Notes: generated by a model not told the origin, from the sequence alone. DNA of 64,000 nucleotides from Camelimonas lactis (GCF_004342915.1 NZ_SLWL01000011.1:62001-126000), one strand, 5' to 3'. Positions 52,639 through 62,062 are shown, counted from the first letter of the stretch. A program made the numbers and translations.

Positions 52639-54276
52639 TCATTTGCCTCCGGCGTCCAGGATCATCGCCGCGCCCTTCTCGGCGATCATCATCGTTGGCG
52701 AATTGGTGTTGCCGGAGGTGATCGCCGGCATGGCGGAGGCGTCGATGACGCGCAGGCCATCGACGCCGCGCACCCGCAGCTGACCGTCGAGCACCGCCAT
52801 CGGATCGTGATCCGCCCCCATTTTCGCCGTGCCCACCGGGTGGAAAATCGTCGTCCCCACGTCGCCGGCGGCGCGGGCCAGTTCCTCGTCGCTCATCAGG
52901 CCGGCGCCGGGCATGTATTCCTCCGGCTGGAAACGGGCCATGGCCGGGGCCTGGACAATGCGGCGGGTCAGGCGGATGGAATCGATGGCGACGCGCACGT
53001 CCGCCGGATCGCTGAGGTAGCGCGGGTCGATCGCCGGCGCATCGGCGGCGCTGGCCGAACGGATATGCACGGAGCCGGCGCTGGCCGGGCGCAGATTGGC
53101 GACGCTGGCGGTGATGGCCGGGAAGGCGTGCAGCGGCTGGCCAAACGAATCCAGCGACAGGGGCTGCACGTGGAACTGGATGTTGGCGGTGGCGTGCTCC
53201 GGCGAGGAGCGGGTGAAAATGCCCAGCTGCGACGGGGCCATGGTCAGCGGGCCGGAGCGCAGCACGGCGTATTTCAGCGCCATCTCCGCCTTGCGCAGCC
53301 AGTTGCGATAATCGGCGTTGAGGGTGCGCACGCCTGACACCCTGTAGGTGGGGCGCAGTTGCAGGTGATCCTGCAAATTCTCGCCGACGCCCGGCAGGTC
53401 ACGGACGACGGGAACGCCTAGGTCCGCCAGCCGCGCCGCCTGGCCGACGCCCGACAGCTCCAGCAGCTGCGGCGAACCGATGGCGCCGGCGGACAGGATC
53501 ACCTCGCCGCGCGTGGAGGAGAAGAAACTGCGGCCGTCGCGCCGCCACCGCACGCCAACGGCGCGGCCGTTTTCGATGACGACGCGTTCGACCATCACGC
53601 CGGTTTCCAGGCGCAGGTTGGGACGCGCCAGGGCGGGCTTCAGGAAGCCGCGCGCCGCGCTCCAGCGCCGGCCGCGCTTCTGGTTGACCTGGAAATAGGA
53701 CGAGCCCTCATTGTCGCCGCGGTTGAAATCGTCGACCTTGGGAATGCCCACCTGCTCCGCCGCATCACGAAAAGCGTCGAGCACCTGCCAGCGCACGCGG
53801 GGATATTCCACCCGCCACTCGCCGCCGGCGCGCTGCAGGTCATTGGAGGGAGCCATGTGGTCCTGCATGCGCAGGAAATGGGGCAGCACGTCCTCCCAGC
53901 CCCAGCCAGTGAGGCCGCGCTGGCGCCAGCCGTCGTAATCCGCCGCCTGGCCGCGCATGTAGATCATGGCGTTGATGGCTGAGGAGCCGCCGATCACCTT
54001 GCCGCGCGGATAGTTGAGAGCGCGGCCGTTCAGCCCCGGCTGCGGCTCGGTGCGGAACATCCAGTCCGAGCGCGGATTGCCGATGGCGAACAGGTAGCCG
54101 ACAGGAATATGGAACCAGATCCAGTTGTCGCGTCCGCCCGCCTCCAGCACCAGGACGCGATTGCGCGGATCGGCGGATAACCGGTTGGCGAGCACGCAGC
54201 CCGCCGAACCGGCGCCGACGATGATGTAGTCAAAATCCCCCAGGCCGGCGTCATCCGCCTGCGTCTGCGCGTCCAT
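52639..54276 (-). CDS. GMC family oxidoreductase (choline dehydrogenase-like)
   Basis: A 545-residue FAD enzyme. The dinucleotide fold is FDYIIVGAGSAGCVLANRL at about 15-33, with VLVLEAGG. GMC signature 1 is around YPRGKVIGGSSAINAM, and signature 2 is GAIGSPQLLELSGVG. The catalytic His is expected in IFHPVGTAKMG and the C-terminal NTNSPTMMIAEKGA. It oxidises an alcohol; choline, glucose or aryl alcohol cannot be told apart. There is no signal peptide. No betaine aldehyde dehydrogenase gene is adjacent, so choline is not favoured. The ATG at 54276 fits. Confidence 0.92.
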   Translation of the reverse strand: MDAQTQADDAGLGDFDYIIVGAGSAGCVLANRLSADPRNRVLVLEAGGRDNWIWFHIPVGYLFAIGNPRSDWMFRTEPQPGLNGRALNYPRGKVIGGSSAINAMIYMRGQAADYDGWRQRGLTGWGWEDVLPHFLRMQDHMAPSNDLQRAGGEWRVEYPRVRWQVLDAFRDAAEQVGIPKVDDFNRGDNEGSSYFQVNQKRGRRWSAARGFLKPALARPNLRLETGVMVERVVIENGRAVGVRWRRDGRSFFSSTRGEVILSAGAIGSPQLLELSGVGQAARLADLGVPVVRDLPGVGENLQDHLQLRPTYRVSGVRTLNADYRNWLRKAEMALKYAVLRSGPLTMAPSQLGIFTRSSPEHATANIQFHVQPLSLDSFGQPLHAFPAITASVANLRPASAGSVHIRSASAADAPAIDPRYLSDPADVRVAIDSIRLTRRIVQAPAMARFQPEEYMPGAGLMSDEELARAAGDVGTTIFHPVGTAKMGADHDPMAVLDGQLRVRGVDGLRVIDASAMPAITSGNTNSPTMMIAEKGAAMILDAGGK

Positions 54277-54607
54277 GCTCCAGTTCCTCCCGCGTCCTCT
54301 CCGGGCGCCCGATTGTCAGTTCGCCGCAGGTCACCGGACCTGGATCGCGCGCCGCCACGACAGACGGGCGCTGGGCCATTGCGGAGATCGCCGATATAAG
54401 CGCAGGGTTGGCGTCAGGGCAAAATTCGATCAAGCTGAAACAGATGACGGATGCAGTTTTCTGACGCATTTTCCCGTGCGGCGTATCCCCGCTTCACAAA
54501 AGATCGCTGTCGCCCGCAGGGCGCAAGAGGCCAACGGCCCCTGCCCGGAATGTTCGTTCCGGAAGCCGTGGCGTGTGGGACCCCGTGTCCCGGGAGTTTG
54601 ACGGTCG
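54277..54607. other. 331-bp divergent intergenic region
   Basis: It lies between the divergent GMC oxidoreductase and pseudo-ABC genes. A mildly AT-rich zone at 54420-54465 is a likely promoter area. No hairpin, RNA or small gene is supported. Confidence 0.4.
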
Positions 54608-57175
54608 ATGGAACGCAATCCCATCCGTTTTGTCTGGCAGAACAGCCGTCTGTTGCATGTGGCCGCCCTGCTGGCGCTGCTGGCCATGGCCCCGGTGAAC
54701 TGGCTGCTGCTTGAATTGCCGCGGATTCTCGTGGACGACGCGGTGCTGGGCGTGGCGTTCCGGGACCGCAGCATCGCCAGCTTCCTGCCGCTGTCGATCC
54801 CGCTGCCGGAACGGATGTTCCAGAGCGAGCTTCGCCTGTTCCAGGGGCTGGCGCTGGAGCGCAACGCCTATTTCATCGCCGGCTGCGTCGCCGTTCTCGG
54901 CCTGCTGGCAATCCGCAGCCTGCTGATCTCGCTGGTGGCGGCGTTGCGCAGCGTCATCGCCCGGCGCCTCGCCAGCCTGCTGCGGCTGCGACTGTTCCGG
55001 CGCATCGCCGGCTCCCGCGGCATGACCCAGGACGACGCCGATGAGGCCGCCCGGCTCTCTGGCGGCGGGCTGTCGGCGATCGCCTGGTTTTTTGGCGACG
55101 CGGTCATCGTGCCTGTCATGGCCCTGAGCCAGCTCGCCATCGTGCTGGCGTTCGGCGTGCATGTGGGCGTCCATTCCGGCGCCATGCTGCTTGGCCTGAC
55201 CATCGCCAACGTCATTGTCATTTTGTGGGTCGCCCGCTCCGAGGCCCTGCTGGCCGAGGAGGCCCGGCGGCGCGAGCGGACGATGACCCGGGCGACGCGC
55301 GCCGCCGCCAGCCGCGCCGTCGCCATCCAGTTGCACGGCGCCTTCGATGTCGAGGAAGGTTACTTCCGCAGCCTGCTCACGCGCCTCGACGCCCTGTGGC
55401 GGCCCCTGGCCCGCAAGGTCTCCCTCGCCTCCGCCGCCCGCGCCTTCCTGCGCGAATGCGGCCCGCTGCTGATGATCACCTGGGGATGCTGGTGGGTGAT
55501 GCAGGGCGACCTGACCCTTGGCGGCATGGTTTCCCTGGTGTTCGCGTCCGTGTTGCTGCAACGGCCGGTCAACGCCCTGGTCGCCTGGCGGCGGGAGCGG
55601 GACCGGGCGCGCGCCGTGCTCGGCGAGATCGCCCGCGCCAATGGCGCCCTCGCCGCGCGACGGCCGCGCGAGACCCAGCCTCTTACCAGCGACGTGCTCG
55701 CCGCGCCGCTGAGCGCCGAAGGGGTGGCGGCGTTCGATCCGGTGAGCGGCCTGCGCGTATCGGGGGTGTCGCTCGACATCCCGCTTCCCGCCCATGTGGC
55801 GCTGATTGGCGATTCCGGCTCCGGGGCGGAGGTGTTCGCCGGCCTGCTTGGCGGCGCCTATGACGCCACCGCCGGCTCCATCCGCATCGGCGAGCGCCCG
55901 CTGCAAAGCATCGCCGGCCCGACCCGGCCAAAATTCATCGCCTACGCCGGCGGCGCGCCGATCATCCTGGCCGGGACCGTGCTTGAGAACCTGCAATATG
56001 GCTGCGCGGAATGGAGCGCGGGCGGGGGCTTCGTGCACGGTCCTGACCGCGCGACGATTGAAGAAGCCGTCCGTGTCGCCGGCCTTGACGACGCGGTCTA
56101 CGCGCTTGGCCTCGCCGCCACGGTGGAAAATGGCGACGACCCGCAAACCGCCGCCCGCGTGATCGCGGCGCGGCGCGCCGTGCGGGAGGAACTGGAGCGC
56201 GCCGGCGCGGCGGCCCTTGTCGATCCGTTCGATCCCGCCGCCTACAACATGCACGCCACGGTGGCGGAAAACCTGATGTTTGGCCTGCCCGTCGGCGATA
56301 CGTTCGGCGAGGCCAACCTTGCCGCCCATCCGTTCGTGCGGGCGGTTCTGGCCGCCGAGAACCTGGGCCGGCCACTGGAGAACATGGGCCTCGCCATCGC
56401 CCGCAGCATGCTGGAGATGTTCGAGGGCGTGCCCGAGGGGCACCCGCTTTTCCGGCAATTTTCGTTCTTCCACTACGGTGAGCGCGGCGCCTACGAAGAA
56501 TTGCGCGACCGGCACGCGGGCGACCTGCGGCCGCGCGGCGCGGTCGCGGCGCGGGACCGTGACCTGCTGGTCAACCTCGCCTTCCGGTATGTGGAATCCC
56601 GGCACCGCCTTGGTCTGCTGGACGACAGCCTGAAGCAGCGCATCGTTCAGGCCCGCGCCGTGTTCCGCGAGCTGTTGCCGCGTGGCCTTGAAGCCGCCGT
56701 GGCCTTCTACCGCCCGGATGAGATCTGCCGGGCGGCGAGCCTCGCCGACAATCTGCTGTTCGGCCGCGTCGCCCACAACATCGCCGGGGCCGAGGAAAAG
56801 GTCCAGGGCGTCATCGCCGCCACCCTCCGGCAGACCGGGCTGGACGACTTGGTGGTCAGCCTGGGCCTTTCCGCCCGCATCAGCGCCAACGACATGCGCG
56901 CCATGGCCGGACGCGAGAACCAGCTCGACCTCGCCCGATGCCTCGCGCGCCGGCCCGACATGCTGGTGGCGGCGGGGGTAACCGAGAATCTTTCACCCTC
57001 ACAAGCCGCCGCGCTGTTGAACCGTCTGCGTATGTGGCTTGACGGACGCAGCCTGTTCATCACCATGCGCGATGCGGAGCTGGCGGAAAACATGCGAATG
57101 GTATGGTTTGCCCGCGGCGGCCTCACGCGCTCGGGCGCCCCAACCGGGGTGGAGAATGGAGAAAATCCGGCATGA
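54608..57175 (+). CDS. Degenerate ABC-exporter-like membrane protein (pseudo-ATPase)
   Basis: An 855-residue protein. Residues 1-345 look like an ABC-exporter transmembrane domain with about six helices. Residues 380-840 resemble a nucleotide-binding domain, but each motif is broken: Walker A reads GDSGSGAEV (401-409; Lys and Thr replaced by Ala407 and Glu408), the signature position reads MAGRENQLDLAR (766-777), Walker B reads MLVAAG (785-790) and the switch His reads ITMRD (Met820). The motif found once in exporters after the Q-loop occurs three times: TVLENLQYG (457), TVAENLMFG (551) and SLADNLLFG (711). The insertion is over 250 residues. It cannot be a normal ATP-driven pump. GGGAG lies before the ATG. 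The MBL gene follows 62 bp downstream. Confidence 0.8.
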   Translation: MERNPIRFVWQNSRLLHVAALLALLAMAPVNWLLLELPRILVDDAVLGVAFRDRSIASFLPLSIPLPERMFQSELRLFQGLALERNAYFIAGCVAVLGLLAIRSLLISLVAALRSVIARRLASLLRLRLFRRIAGSRGMTQDDADEAARLSGGGLSAIAWFFGDAVIVPVMALSQLAIVLAFGVHVGVHSGAMLLGLTIANVIVILWVARSEALLAEEARRRERTMTRATRAAASRAVAIQLHGAFDVEEGYFRSLLTRLDALWRPLARKVSLASAARAFLRECGPLLMITWGCWWVMQGDLTLGGMVSLVFASVLLQRPVNALVAWRRERDRARAVLGEIARANGALAARRPRETQPLTSDVLAAPLSAEGVAAFDPVSGLRVSGVSLDIPLPAHVALIGDSGSGAEVFAGLLGGAYDATAGSIRIGERPLQSIAGPTRPKFIAYAGGAPIILAGTVLENLQYGCAEWSAGGGFVHGPDRATIEEAVRVAGLDDAVYALGLAATVENGDDPQTAARVIAARRAVREELERAGAAALVDPFDPAAYNMHATVAENLMFGLPVGDTFGEANLAAHPFVRAVLAAENLGRPLENMGLAIARSMLEMFEGVPEGHPLFRQFSFFHYGERGAYEELRDRHAGDLRPRGAVAARDRDLLVNLAFRYVESRHRLGLLDDSLKQRIVQARAVFRELLPRGLEAAVAFYRPDEICRAASLADNLLFGRVAHNIAGAEEKVQGVIAATLRQTGLDDLVVSLGLSARISANDMRAMAGRENQLDLARCLARRPDMLVAAGVTENLSPSQAAALLNRLRMWLDGRSLFITMRDAELAENMRMVWFARGGLTRSGAPTGVENGENPA

Positions 57176-57237
57176 ACGGTCTGGAGCGCCGCGTGCGCCA
57201 GCACACATTGACCCGCGCCCCGCGTCAATAAATTGAC

Positions 57238-58107
57238 ATGATGGCTGCTGTGACAAACACCACTGCGGACAAGGGCCTGTCCGTGCGCTTCTGGGGCGTG
57301 CGCGGGTCACATCCCGTCTGCGGTCCGCGCTTCGCTTATTTCGGCGGTAATACGCCGTGCGTCGAGGTTTCCGTCGACGGGCAGCGTTTCATTGTCGACG
57401 CCGGCGCCGGCCTCATCGAACTGGGCCAGGCGCTGTGCCGCGACGTCGGGTGCGACGGCAGCTTTCCCGCCGATGTCCACCTGCTCCTCAGCCATCTGCA
57501 TCACGACCACATTTCCGGCCTGCCGTTTTTCAAGCCGGCGTTGCGGGCCGACAGCGTCATTCACACCTGGTGCGGCAACCTTGACGGGGCGAGCGCCGCC
57601 GCCGCCCTGGGCGAGATGTACCGGCCGCCGCTGTTTCCCATCAGCCTCGAACAGTTGCCGGCCACCTTTGAGCACCACGGCTTCCATGCTGGCGAGACCC
57701 TGCAGATCGCCGGCCGCCAGATCCGCACCTGCCTGCTCAACCACCCTTCCGGCGCCACGGGATACCGTTTCGATCACAATGGCCGCGCCGTCTGCTACAT
57801 CAGCGACATCGAGCACGACGCCAGCGGCCCCCCGCCCGAACTGAAAGCCTTTGTCGCCGGCGCGGACCTGGTGATCTACGATTCGATGTTTCTGGAAGAA
57901 GAATATTGCCGCTGCATCGGCTGGGGCCACTCCACCTGGCGCGAGGGCGTGCGCCTGTGCCGCGAAGGCGGCGCCAGGGCCATGGCGATGTTCCACCTGC
58001 ACCCCGACAGGGACGATGAGGTTCACCGCAACATCGAGCGGGAACTGGCCCTGGCCCTGCCCGGCTCGTTCGTGGCCCGCGAGGGCCTCACGGTTACCTT
58101 CGACTGA
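57238..58107 (+). CDS. MBL-fold metallo-hydrolase beside the pseudo-ABC gene
   Basis: A 289-residue metallo-beta-lactamase fold protein of the PhnP/RNase Z-like type. It starts LSVRFWGVRGSHPV, with the zinc site SHLHHDHISG (His86, His88-89, Asp90, His91). NHPSGATGYRF and CYISDIEHD supply further ligands, and MAMFHLHPDRDDEVH follows late. The two initial Met codons give a choice of start and neither has a good ribosome binding site, so translational coupling to the upstream gene is possible. It probably hydrolyses a phosphodiester or cyclic nucleotide. The pairing with the pseudo-ABC protein is seen in this window; functional linkage is inference. Confidence 0.85.
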   Translation: MMAAVTNTTADKGLSVRFWGVRGSHPVCGPRFAYFGGNTPCVEVSVDGQRFIVDAGAGLIELGQALCRDVGCDGSFPADVHLLLSHLHHDHISGLPFFKPALRADSVIHTWCGNLDGASAAAALGEMYRPPLFPISLEQLPATFEHHGFHAGETLQIAGRQIRTCLLNHPSGATGYRFDHNGRAVCYISDIEHDASGPPPELKAFVAGADLVIYDSMFLEEEYCRCIGWGHSTWREGVRLCREGGARAMAMFHLHPDRDDEVHRNIERELALALPGSFVAREGLTVTFD

Positions 58108-58593
58108 CTGAAACACGCCCCGGGCGGCGGCCAGGCGCGCCGGTGAGCCGCGCCCCGCCCGTGACCGGACCGTCGCCTGGTCCGCCCGGGCGCCGGTTCG
58201 CGCGCGAAGCGCCCGCCGGGGTTGCCGCCTCACCATCGTCACGGCCTCCTCAGTTCTCCCGCCTCACGCGCCCGTATGGCCCGCCCACACGGCCCATCCT
58301 GACCCCAGGCGGAAGCGTCGCCCCGTAGCGGAGCGCGCGATACCTTCGCAGGCGTTGCGCATGACCGCCAGAAGGCCGCGGGGATTCGTCTGACAGGCAA
58401 ACTTTCCACATCATCCTGGGCGCCAAACGGGCGCCTGCCGCGCCGGACGTGGACCTTTTGCAGGCGGTTTCGTGGCGCGCCACGCGCATCACCCAACGCG
58501 CCGCGCGCATCACCCGGGCGCCCGCGCTTTCTCAAAACCCCGGGTTGCGGCTATAGGCTGTAGCGCATCGCGCCTTCTTCCTGGAGAACCGGC
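58108..58593. other. 486-bp intergenic region with a 21-bp direct repeat
   Basis: No gene is supported. A 21-bp unit ending CGCGCATCACCC occurs at 58474-58494 and 58495-58515. No terminator for the MBL gene was found. The promoter of the transferase gene downstream should lie here. Confidence 0.5.
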
Positions 58594-59607
58594 TTGCTTC
58601 CCCTTCTGGTCGTTCTTTTCGCCGCCGCCATCGCCGCCGGCGTCCTGGTGATCGCGCTGCGCCCGCTCCTGCAACGGTATGCCCTGGCCCGTCCCAACGC
58701 CCGCTCCAGCCACCGGACGCCCACGCCCCAGGGCGGCGGCATCGCCGTATTGGGCGGCTGCTTTGTCGCCCTGGGCCTGGCGGCCGCGATGGCGTGGCTG
58801 CCGCCAGCATCCCGGGACAGCGCCGGCTGGCTGGCGCTGGCGGCGGCTCTGATCGGCCTGATCGGGGCGATTGACGACATCCGGCCGCTGCCCGTGGTGC
58901 CACGTCTGGCGGGCCAGGCCCTGACCATCCTGCTGGCGCTGTGGGCTGTTGGCGACGACGCCCGCCTGGCGCCTGCCCTGCCGCTGGCGCTGGAGCGCGC
59001 CTTCGAGGTCTTCGCGGGCCTGTGGTTCGTCAATCTCACCAATTTCATGGACGGGCTGGACTGGCTGACCGTCGCCGGCGTCACGCCGCTGCTGCTGGCC
59101 CTGGCCCTGTTCGGCGCATTTGGCGGCGCGGGCGGCGACCATGCGACGCTGCTGGCCGTGGTGGCGGCCGCCCTGGCCGGCGGCATGCTGGGTTTCGCGC
59201 CGTTCAACAGGCCGCCGGCGCGGCTGTTTCTCGGCGACGTCGGCTCGCTGGCCATTGGCCTGATCGTCGCCTGGCTGCTGTTTCTGCTGGCTTCCGGCGG
59301 GGCGCTGGTCGCGGCGCTGCTGCTGCCCATGTACTCTTGCGCCGACGCCACCATCACCCTGTGCCGACGCCTGGCGCGCGGCGAACGGGTGTGGGAGGCG
59401 CATCGCCAGCACGTCTACCAGCAGGCGGCGGACCGGGGCTGGAGCGCGGCCCGCGTCGCGGGGACCATCACCGTCGCCAACGTGGCGCTCGCCGGCCTCG
59501 CGGCGCTGGCGCTGACCGCCGAAGGGCTCGCCGCGCAACTGGGGCTGCTGGCCTGCGGCGCGGCCGTCACCGGCCTGCTGCTGGCGCGGCTGGGGGGACG
59601 GCTGTGA
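58594..59607 (+). CDS. Undecaprenyl-phosphate sugar-1-phosphate transferase (WecA/MraY superfamily)
   Basis: A 337-residue membrane enzyme with about ten helices. Motifs are NARSSHRTPTPQGGGIAVLG at loop 1, the metal-binding Asp-Asp in GAIDDIRP (94-95), NLTNFMDGLDWL (147-158) with nucleophilic Asp, RLFLGDVGSLAIG, and the late EAHRQHVYQ. It should transfer HexNAc-1-P from a UDP sugar to undecaprenyl phosphate, starting O-antigen or capsule repeat synthesis. It begins with TTG at 58594, with GGAG at 8 nt. No glycosyltransferase genes adjoin it. Confidence 0.92.
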   Translation: MLPLLVVLFAAAIAAGVLVIALRPLLQRYALARPNARSSHRTPTPQGGGIAVLGGCFVALGLAAAMAWLPPASRDSAGWLALAAALIGLIGAIDDIRPLPVVPRLAGQALTILLALWAVGDDARLAPALPLALERAFEVFAGLWFVNLTNFMDGLDWLTVAGVTPLLLALALFGAFGGAGGDHATLLAVVAAALAGGMLGFAPFNRPPARLFLGDVGSLAIGLIVAWLLFLLASGGALVAALLLPMYSCADATITLCRRLARGERVWEAHRQHVYQQAADRGWSAARVAGTITVANVALAGLAALALTAEGLAAQLGLLACGAAVTGLLLARLGGRL

Positions 59608-59760
59608 ACGACGCTCCCCGGAGCCGGAACAGGCGCGGGCGGCGCATCAGGGGACTGTACGGCGCCGCGCATCGGTGAGAATGTCCCGCGTCCGAGCCGC
59701 CGCCAGATCCGCCGCGCGCCAACCATGCGCCAACGATCGCCACGCACCCAGGGATTCGCC

Positions 59761-60903
59761 ATGCTCCGCCTGCGCCCGCCCCGTTTTGCGTCCTTGAGCC
59801 GCCGCAAGCTTTTCGCCGCCGCCATGGGCGCGCTGACCCTCGCCGTCGCCGGGACTTCGGGGCCGGCGCGGGCCGATGGGCGCGTCGTCAACATCTACAA
59901 CTGGTCGGACTACATCGATCCGGCGATGCTGAAGAAGTTCACGGAAGAGACGGGGATTCGCGTCGTCTATGACACCTACGACAATAACGAGATCATCGAG
60001 AGCAAACTGCTCGCGGGCAAATCCGGCTATGACGTGGTGGTTCCCACCGGCCCGACCGTACAGCGGCTGATCCGCGCCGGCGTGCTGAAGGAGCTGGACA
60101 AGGCGGCCCTGCCCAATCTCAAACACGCCTGGCCAGAAATCGCCGCGCGACTGGCCATCTATGATCCCGGCAACCGCCACGCGGTCAACTACATGTGGGG
60201 CACGACCGGCCTTGGCGTGAACGTGGCGAAGGCGCGCCAGGCGCTGGGGCCGGACGTGCAGCTGGACAGCCTCGACCTGCTGATGAAACCGGAGCTGGCC
60301 GGCAAGCTGAAATCCTGCGGGATCATGATTCTGGACGCGGCCGAGGACGTGCTGCCCGCGGCGCTGCGTTACATCGGACGCGACCCGGATTCAAAAGCGC
60401 CGGCCGACCTGCAGGCGGCGGCGGACGCGCTCGGCAAGGTGCGCGGCGATATCCGCAAGCTGCACTCCTCCGAATATATCGCCGCCCTGGCCAACGGCGA
60501 CATCTGCATGGCGTTTGGCTACTCCGGCGATATCCTCCAGGCGCGGCGCCGCGCGCAGGAAGCGAAGAACGGCGTCAAGGTGGCCTACGTGCTTCCCAGG
60601 GAAGGCGCGCAGATGTGGTTCGACAATTTCGCCATTGCCGCCGATGCGCCGCATCCGGCGGAAGCCCATGCCTTCATCAACTTCATGATGCGGCCTGACG
60701 TCGCGGCGGCCAACAGCAATTTCACCGCCTACGCCAGCGGCAATGGCGACGCCCGGGCGCTGGTGACGCCGGCGTTGCTGAACGACCCCAACGTCTATCC
60801 GGACGCAGCGACCATGGCCCGCCTGTTCACCACCACGACGCCGGACGACCGCAGCCAGCGCGCCATAACCCGATTGTGGACCCGGCTGCGCAGCGGCCGT
60901 TGA
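59761..60903 (+). CDS. potF: Polyamine (putrescine/spermidine) ABC transporter substrate-binding protein, PotF type
   Basis: A 380-residue periplasmic protein. The leader has a twin-arginine-like SRRKLFAAAMGALTLAVAG (13-31). The mature protein starts VVNIYNWSDYIDPAMLKKF, the PotD/PotF signature, then KSGYDVVVPTGPTVQRL and VNYMWGTTGLGVN. The PotF-like pocket residues are likely in the FGYSGDILQARRRA region. The permease and ATPase genes are not next to it, so it must use a transporter encoded elsewhere or act as a sensor. The ATG at 59761 is used; an in-frame ATG at 59725 lacks a ribosome binding site. Confidence 0.93.
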   Translation: MLRLRPPRFASLSRRKLFAAAMGALTLAVAGTSGPARADGRVVNIYNWSDYIDPAMLKKFTEETGIRVVYDTYDNNEIIESKLLAGKSGYDVVVPTGPTVQRLIRAGVLKELDKAALPNLKHAWPEIAARLAIYDPGNRHAVNYMWGTTGLGVNVAKARQALGPDVQLDSLDLLMKPELAGKLKSCGIMILDAAEDVLPAALRYIGRDPDSKAPADLQAAADALGKVRGDIRKLHSSEYIAALANGDICMAFGYSGDILQARRRAQEAKNGVKVAYVLPREGAQMWFDNFAIAADAPHPAEAHAFINFMMRPDVAAANSNFTAYASGNGDARALVTPALLNDPNVYPDAATMARLFTTTTPDDRSQRAITRLWTRLRSGR

Positions 60904-61151
60904 CCGGGCCGGCGCGCCCATGGGCGCCAGCAACCACACGATGCGTTTTTCCAGATGCGCGGCGCGGCGGATCTTGTCAGGATAAGGATCGCGCGTTGTT
61001 CAGGCGGAATCAGGAGCGCCGCCTTGCGCGGAAGCGTCGGGGCGCCCACATCCCGGCCCGACGGCGCGTCGTACTGGCGATGCGTTGTCGTGATGCGCCG
61101 TCATCATGCGTGGTCATGGCGACGCGGATCATCAATGAAGCAATCCGTGGA

Positions 61152-61180
61152 TTGACAGCACCGGGCGCCTTTACTAACGG
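61152..61180 (+). promoter_or_regulatory. Putative sigma-70 promoter of the TIGR02300 gene
   Basis: A perfect TTGACA at 61152-61157, 17 bp spacing, then TAACGG as a weak -10 (61175-61180), 33 bp before the GTG start at 61213. The rest of the 309-bp gap from 60904 shows nothing. Confidence 0.5.
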
Positions 61181-61212
61181 GGACGCTCGCAATTTCCGAA
61201 AGAGAGTCTGCT

Positions 61213-61575
61213 GTGGCAAAGCCGGAACTCGGAACGAAGCGGGTCTGTCCGACCACGGGCCGCAAGTTCTATGATCTGAACAAGGATCCCATCGTGTCGC
61301 CGTATACCGGCGAGGCGTTCCCGCGCTCAATGTTCGAGCCGCAGGCAAAGAACACGCGCCCGGCGGATGACGACGCCGACGATGAGAGCGCCGATCCCGC
61401 GACCGTGTCCCTCGAAGAGGCCGACAACGACGAGGTCGGCAAGATCGACGTGGACGTCGACGTGGATGTCGATGGCGACAGCGATGACGACGACGCCTTC
61501 CTTGAAGAAGAGGAAGACAGCGACGACGTCGCCGGACTTATCGACAGCGACATCGACGACGACGAGGAAATCTGA
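61213..61575 (+). CDS. TIGR02300 (FYDLN acid) family protein
   Basis: A 120-residue protein. The N-terminal 40 residues are conserved: LGTKRVCPTTGRKFYDLNKD and IVSPYTGEAFP, with one Cys and a likely small metal-free fold. The remaining 75 residues are almost all Asp and Glu (calculated pI very low), including alternating DVDVDVDVDG. The family is alphaproteobacterial and uncharacterised. It starts with GTG at 61213, with AAAGAGAG upstream. It is followed by tRNA-Ala, an order I recall from other Rhizobiales. Confidence 0.9.
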   Translation: MAKPELGTKRVCPTTGRKFYDLNKDPIVSPYTGEAFPRSMFEPQAKNTRPADDDADDESADPATVSLEEADNDEVGKIDVDVDVDVDGDSDDDDAFLEEEEDSDDVAGLIDSDIDDDEEI

Positions 61576-61666
61576 GCAAAAGCGTTTTGAGCGCTTGTGC
61601 TCCGGAGGCGATATGACTATACCGCCTCCATCCACGGCGACCGCCCCAACGGCCGCCGGAAAAAGT

Positions 61667-61742
<76 letters not shown>

Positions 61743-61793
61743 ATCTCCTCCCGCCAGATAGCGGGCGCAGGAGACCCCCCCGAAAGGGAGACG

Positions 61794-61818
61794 CCGGTCC
61801 GCAAGGGCCGGTTTTTTT
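61794..61818 (+). terminator. Terminator of tRNA-Ala copy 1
   Basis: CCGGTCC, GCAA tetraloop, GGGCCGG, then seven T (61794-61800 with 61805-61811). The stem has one G-U pair. It is a classic intrinsic terminator. Confidence 0.95.
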
Positions 61819-62062
61819 ATGCCATGACGCATGCTGCCCCCCGCGCAGATGGCGCCGGACCTGGCGGTCGCGCCGTGCTTTCCGCCACAGGTTTCGCCCC
61901 CCGGGCCGGGGTGGGGGAGCGGGCGGACGGGCCGCGATGGCGGCGTCATCAACAGGCGGGGAAAAAAACGTCGCAGCCCCCATATGACGCTTGTGTATCC
62001 GCCCGGCTCTGACTATACCGCGTTCATCCACGGCGTCCGCCCCAACGGCCGCCGGAAAAAGT

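Noticed and set aside
54494-56776. Long minus-strand open frame opposite the pseudo-ABC gene
   Set aside because: It has no recognisable domain and a composition typical of antisense frames. The plus strand has continuous membrane helices and ABC landmarks.
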